Part shown: positions 36,832-38,830 of the stretch, one piece after another | How the letters are laid out: the number at the start of each line of letters is the position of its first letter | Numbering within the stretch: the stretch's first letter is position 1 | Source: Legionellales bacterium | Lineage (GTDB): Bacteria > Pseudomonadota > Gammaproteobacteria > DSM-16500 | NCBI GenBank assembly: GCA_947478495.1 | Contig: CANJVW010000019.1 | Span: forward strand, 1 to 38,830 | Length of the DNA stretch: 38,830 bases | Direction of reading: 5' to 3' | Position numbers and translations under genes: made by a program | Notes under the pieces: generated by a model | What the model was told of the DNA's origin: nothing | Seen by the model: only the letters and a program-made list of their open reading frames with translations | Databases searched by the model: none

Positions 36832-37134
36832 TTTTTTATCTCTCCAATTTATTATATTTATTTTAAAGCTACGCCAACCAACAAGTTGAACCCAAACATT
36901 TTACTCAATCAAGAGGGCGTGTGCTGTTCTGGAGCACCATAAAAGTGCATGGATTGGCGTGCATGTCTTATTTAATCAATGAGTTAATATAGTGTTACCG
37001 GTAAATTAACAGTAATCACGCGCAAAGAGCGTGGTCTTTATCTTACAGAAAGAACGGTTGTTTGTATTTGCAGTGTGCAAATGATAGTGGGAGAATGACA
37101 GAAATATTGAGTTTTTCCTTGAAAGGTTTTCTCT
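36832..37134. other. 303-nt gene-free gap between hfq and the zinc-ribbon gene
   Basis: The region must hold the divergent promoters of hfq and the 37135 gene. I see no convincing promoter boxes. A short palindrome, GCACCATAAAAGTGC, sits near 36935-36949 but belongs to no recognised operator. AAAGG stands before the downstream ATG. Confidence 0.5.
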
Positions 37135-37938
37135 ATGGGCACTTCTTCTTTGACACGAGTTTGCCGGGGCTGCGCCTTAGAGAAACCTTTGTCCGCTTTT
37201 TTGCAACTAACCGGAGCCCATGGCACCAACTATGCAACGCTTTGTTCGACATGTCGGGCCACAGGACAAAAGGTTGTCAAGACAAGCGCATCAGAGGATG
37301 AGACAGCGCCAAGCGGTGTCGGTGGCTCTGGTATTCGCGGTAAAGAAAAGCTAGTCTTCGATGCTCGACATACAGAAGAGGTTATCGCGCTCAACCGTTT
37401 TCACCTTGAAAAAGACAAAGAACTCCTAGAAGAAGAAAATAAAAAGAAAGAACTGCTAACAGAGCAAGCAGCGCAAGAAGAGTTGTTGCATACCATTGAA
37501 GAAAAACGCCGGGACCCCGATGCGCGAAATAAAAAAACAGCCCCTCCTATTCGAGCCAATGAAAATGTTTCCACTACCGACAAAACGCAGCGCATCCTGC
37601 ATGCTGCACGTGCTTCATTTGCAGATCAGGTTAAGGTAGCTGAGGGAGCTGAAGAAAAAAGGCATACTGACAGCCACCACATCGTTGCTGACACAGAGCG
37701 TAAAAATACCTCGACCGACTTCAACACCCTTATTGAAGCCATTGCACCCGGGAAAATAGAATATCAAGGTGAAGGTATTAAGCATCTCATGAATTGGTTG
37801 GGTTCTGACTCAAAGCTGGTGAAAGCAATAAGAGGCCTCCCTTCCAAAACTGCTACTTCTGAGGTAGCTGGTCAAAAAATAACTGAAACTATCACTGATG
37901 GGCCAGATCGACATCCCACATCAACTCGCTCGAAATAA
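37135..37938 (+). CDS. zinc-ribbon/coiled-coil protein of unknown function
   Basis: This 267-residue protein has an N-terminal zinc-ribbon pattern: Cys10-x2-Cys13 and Cys37-x2-Cys40, in VCRGCALEKPLSAF and LCSTCRATG. Similar small ribbons precede HNH nucleases, but no HNH motif follows. Residues 80-125 form a strongly charged coiled coil (KDKELLEEENKKKELL). The C-terminal third is polar, with no membrane helix. No family is recognised. It has AAAGG 8 nt before the ATG. With the next gene it forms an accessory patch beside an IS element, and both could be secreted proteins, but nothing shows this directly. Confidence 0.7.
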   Translation: MGTSSLTRVCRGCALEKPLSAFLQLTGAHGTNYATLCSTCRATGQKVVKTSASEDETAPSGVGGSGIRGKEKLVFDARHTEEVIALNRFHLEKDKELLEEENKKKELLTEQAAQEELLHTIEEKRRDPDARNKKTAPPIRANENVSTTDKTQRILHAARASFADQVKVAEGAEEKRHTDSHHIVADTERKNTSTDFNTLIEAIAPGKIEYQGEGIKHLMNWLGSDSKLVKAIRGLPSKTATSEVAGQKITETITDGPDRHPTSTRSK

Positions 37939-38010
37939 CCATCCCCCCTGCCCTGCTATTTCTTTTTTATGCTCTATACTGAGAAAAAGCATCTTTAAGG
38001 AGGGTTGTTT

Positions 38011-38715
38011 ATGAAGCGCAGAGACAAATCTAATCGTTTGAGAGATTTACTCGACGATAATGAAGACGATGCTTTGGTGGAGCAGGATAATTTAGTAGAG
38101 GGTTTTGTAGATGTGAAGTCATCGATAGCGTATCCCAAATCTCTCGAGGAGGAGGAGGACGAAGATTATGATGGTCCGCTGACAGAAGAATCTGAACCAT
38201 TGGAAGCAAAACCCGACCCTGTCGATATTTTTCCTCAGAAAAGAACAGTGCCGGCATACAATCCGTTGCGTTCCTGGGAAAAAACTCAAGCGGAGCGCAT
38301 TAATTTTCTGCATGATCATCTGGAAAGCCTTAGTAAAGAGAGAGAACGACAAGAAGCTCATACGCAAGCCAAGAAAAATCTTGAGGAGATCGCTCTTAAT
38401 CTTGCGCTCGCCAAGATGTTCCAGGAGTCAGAAAATAGTGCTGATGTACCTGAAGAAAATACTGTAGAGGTTATCGAACAAGATTGTCTTGAGGCGGCTT
38501 ACGAATTAGAGCAGAAGACAGGAAAAATCTGTGTTGTGTTAAACATGGCAAATGCAGATCAACCCGGCGGTTTTTATTTGGGAGGCGCTGGCGCACAGGA
38601 AGAAAATATATTTCGCCGAACAGATGCGGCTTTTATTGCGGCGCGTGAAGAAGGTGTGACGGTTAAAGAAGACAAATCAGGTCGTAAGCTCCCCTGTCAA
38701 GGATACAGTTCTTAA
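38011..38715 (+). pseudogene. PARG-like ADP-ribose glycohydrolase, truncated by an IS3-family element
   Basis: The frame has 234 residues. Residues 1-75 are acidic and disordered-looking (EEEEDEDYDGPLTEE), followed by a helical charged segment to about 130. From 150 it resembles the microbial PARG/DUF2263 family: VVLNMANADQPGG, FYLGGAGAQEE and FRRTDA, with the QEE end of the signature at 196-198. The expected third glycine of GGG-x(6-8)-QEE is replaced by Phe188. PARG proteins continue 100 or more residues; here IS3 sequence takes over near 38695, so the last five or six residues are IS-derived. I chose ATG 38011 because TAAGGAGG lies 7 nt upstream. Activity is doubtful. Confidence 0.7.
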
Positions 38716-38830
38716 TTGAAGTCTCTGGCGGTCATTTTCTCTCTATAAGCTTTTGGCGTCATTCCCTTTAAAGCATCATGGGGCCGTTGTTCGTTATAAT
38801 CTATTATCCATCCTCGTGTGATATCCCTCA
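38695..38830 (-). mobile_element. IS3-family insertion sequence, 3' end
   Basis: This is the right end of an IS3-type element that continues past the window edge. It carries the transposase C-terminus (38712 on). On the plus strand the outer tip may start TGTCAAGGATACAG near 38695, because IS3 elements start with TG and because the PARG reading is lost there. The boundary is a guess; the other end is not seen. Confidence 0.7.
38712..38830 (-). CDS. IS3-family transposase OrfB, C-terminal fragment
   Basis: The last 39 codons are present. WIIDYNEQRPHDALKGMTP matches the conserved WI-x-DYN-x2-RPH-x-AL-x-G-x-TP end of IS3 OrfB transposases, just after the catalytic glutamate region. The stop is TAA at 38714. 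The rest lies beyond the right edge. Confidence 0.85.
   Translation of the reverse strand, partial: RDITRGWIIDYNEQRPHDALKGMTPKAYREKMTARDFN

Noticed and set aside
36935-36970. NtrC/sigma-54-like signals (GCACCATAAAAGTGC, TTGGCGTGCATG)
   Set aside because: The half-sites are incomplete and the -12 GC element is missing; neighbouring genes give no nitrogen-control context.

Overview
The window comes from a gammaproteobacterium. I infer the order Legionellales (Coxiellaceae-like, for example near Aquicella or Coxiella). The housekeeping clusters are gammaproteobacterial: thrS-infC-rpmI-rplT-pheS-pheT-ihfA with tRNA-Pro, clpS-clpA, divergent bamD/rluD-pgeF, and dnaG-rpoD with an Ile2-type tRNA. 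Between them sit very large coiled-coil and phosphoinositide-phosphatase-like genes of the kind intracellular gammaproteobacteria use as secreted effectors. The Legionellales placement is inference; no rRNA gene is present to test it.

Layout. Positions 1-835 are a decayed accessory patch: the edge of an IS30-family element, then a type IV toxin-antitoxin (AbiEi/AbiEii) pair whose antitoxin lacks its 5' part and whose toxin is cut off against the 3' end of fadD. Positions 838-9887 are mostly minus strand and hold translation genes: fadD, tRNA-Pro(GGG), ihfA, pheT, pheS, rplT, rpmI, infC (with an AUU start), thrS and tRNA-Val(GAC). Positions 10020-17831 hold two large adjacent plus-strand genes: a 1550-residue repetitive coiled-coil/acidic protein and a 1043-residue protein carrying a CX5R phosphatase motif (CASGKDRTG) of the SopB/IpgD/SidF type. 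The second gene runs 86 nt into the NAD-malic enzyme gene. Then come infA, clpA/clpS, murF-icd, an aromatic amino acid permease, a Usp-like protein, bamD, rluD-pgeF, rpsT (UUG start), a decayed RelE/HigB-like toxin fragment, tRNA-Ile2, rpoD (probable UUG start), dnaG, murJ and hfq. The right end (37135-38830) is accessory again: an unknown zinc-ribbon/coiled-coil protein and a PARG-like ADP-ribose glycohydrolase gene cut short by an IS3-family element.

Three families of palindromic repeats are scattered between genes. Family A (about 90 bp, ends TGTAGGGTGGGC) has three copies. Family B (about 140 bp, ends GTCATCCCCGCG) has three copies whose centres look unrelated. Family C (short AGGGYGA hairpins ending CCCCTAC) has two copies, one coding the C-terminal tail of MurJ. 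A 20-bp unit in five tandem copies abuts one family B element.

Working together: the thrS-to-ihfA block supplies translation and nucleoid functions, and dnaG-rpoD supplies replication priming and the main sigma factor. murF, murJ, pgeF and bamD serve the cell envelope. The two large genes and the two right-end genes are the best candidates for host-interaction or otherwise undescribed functions.
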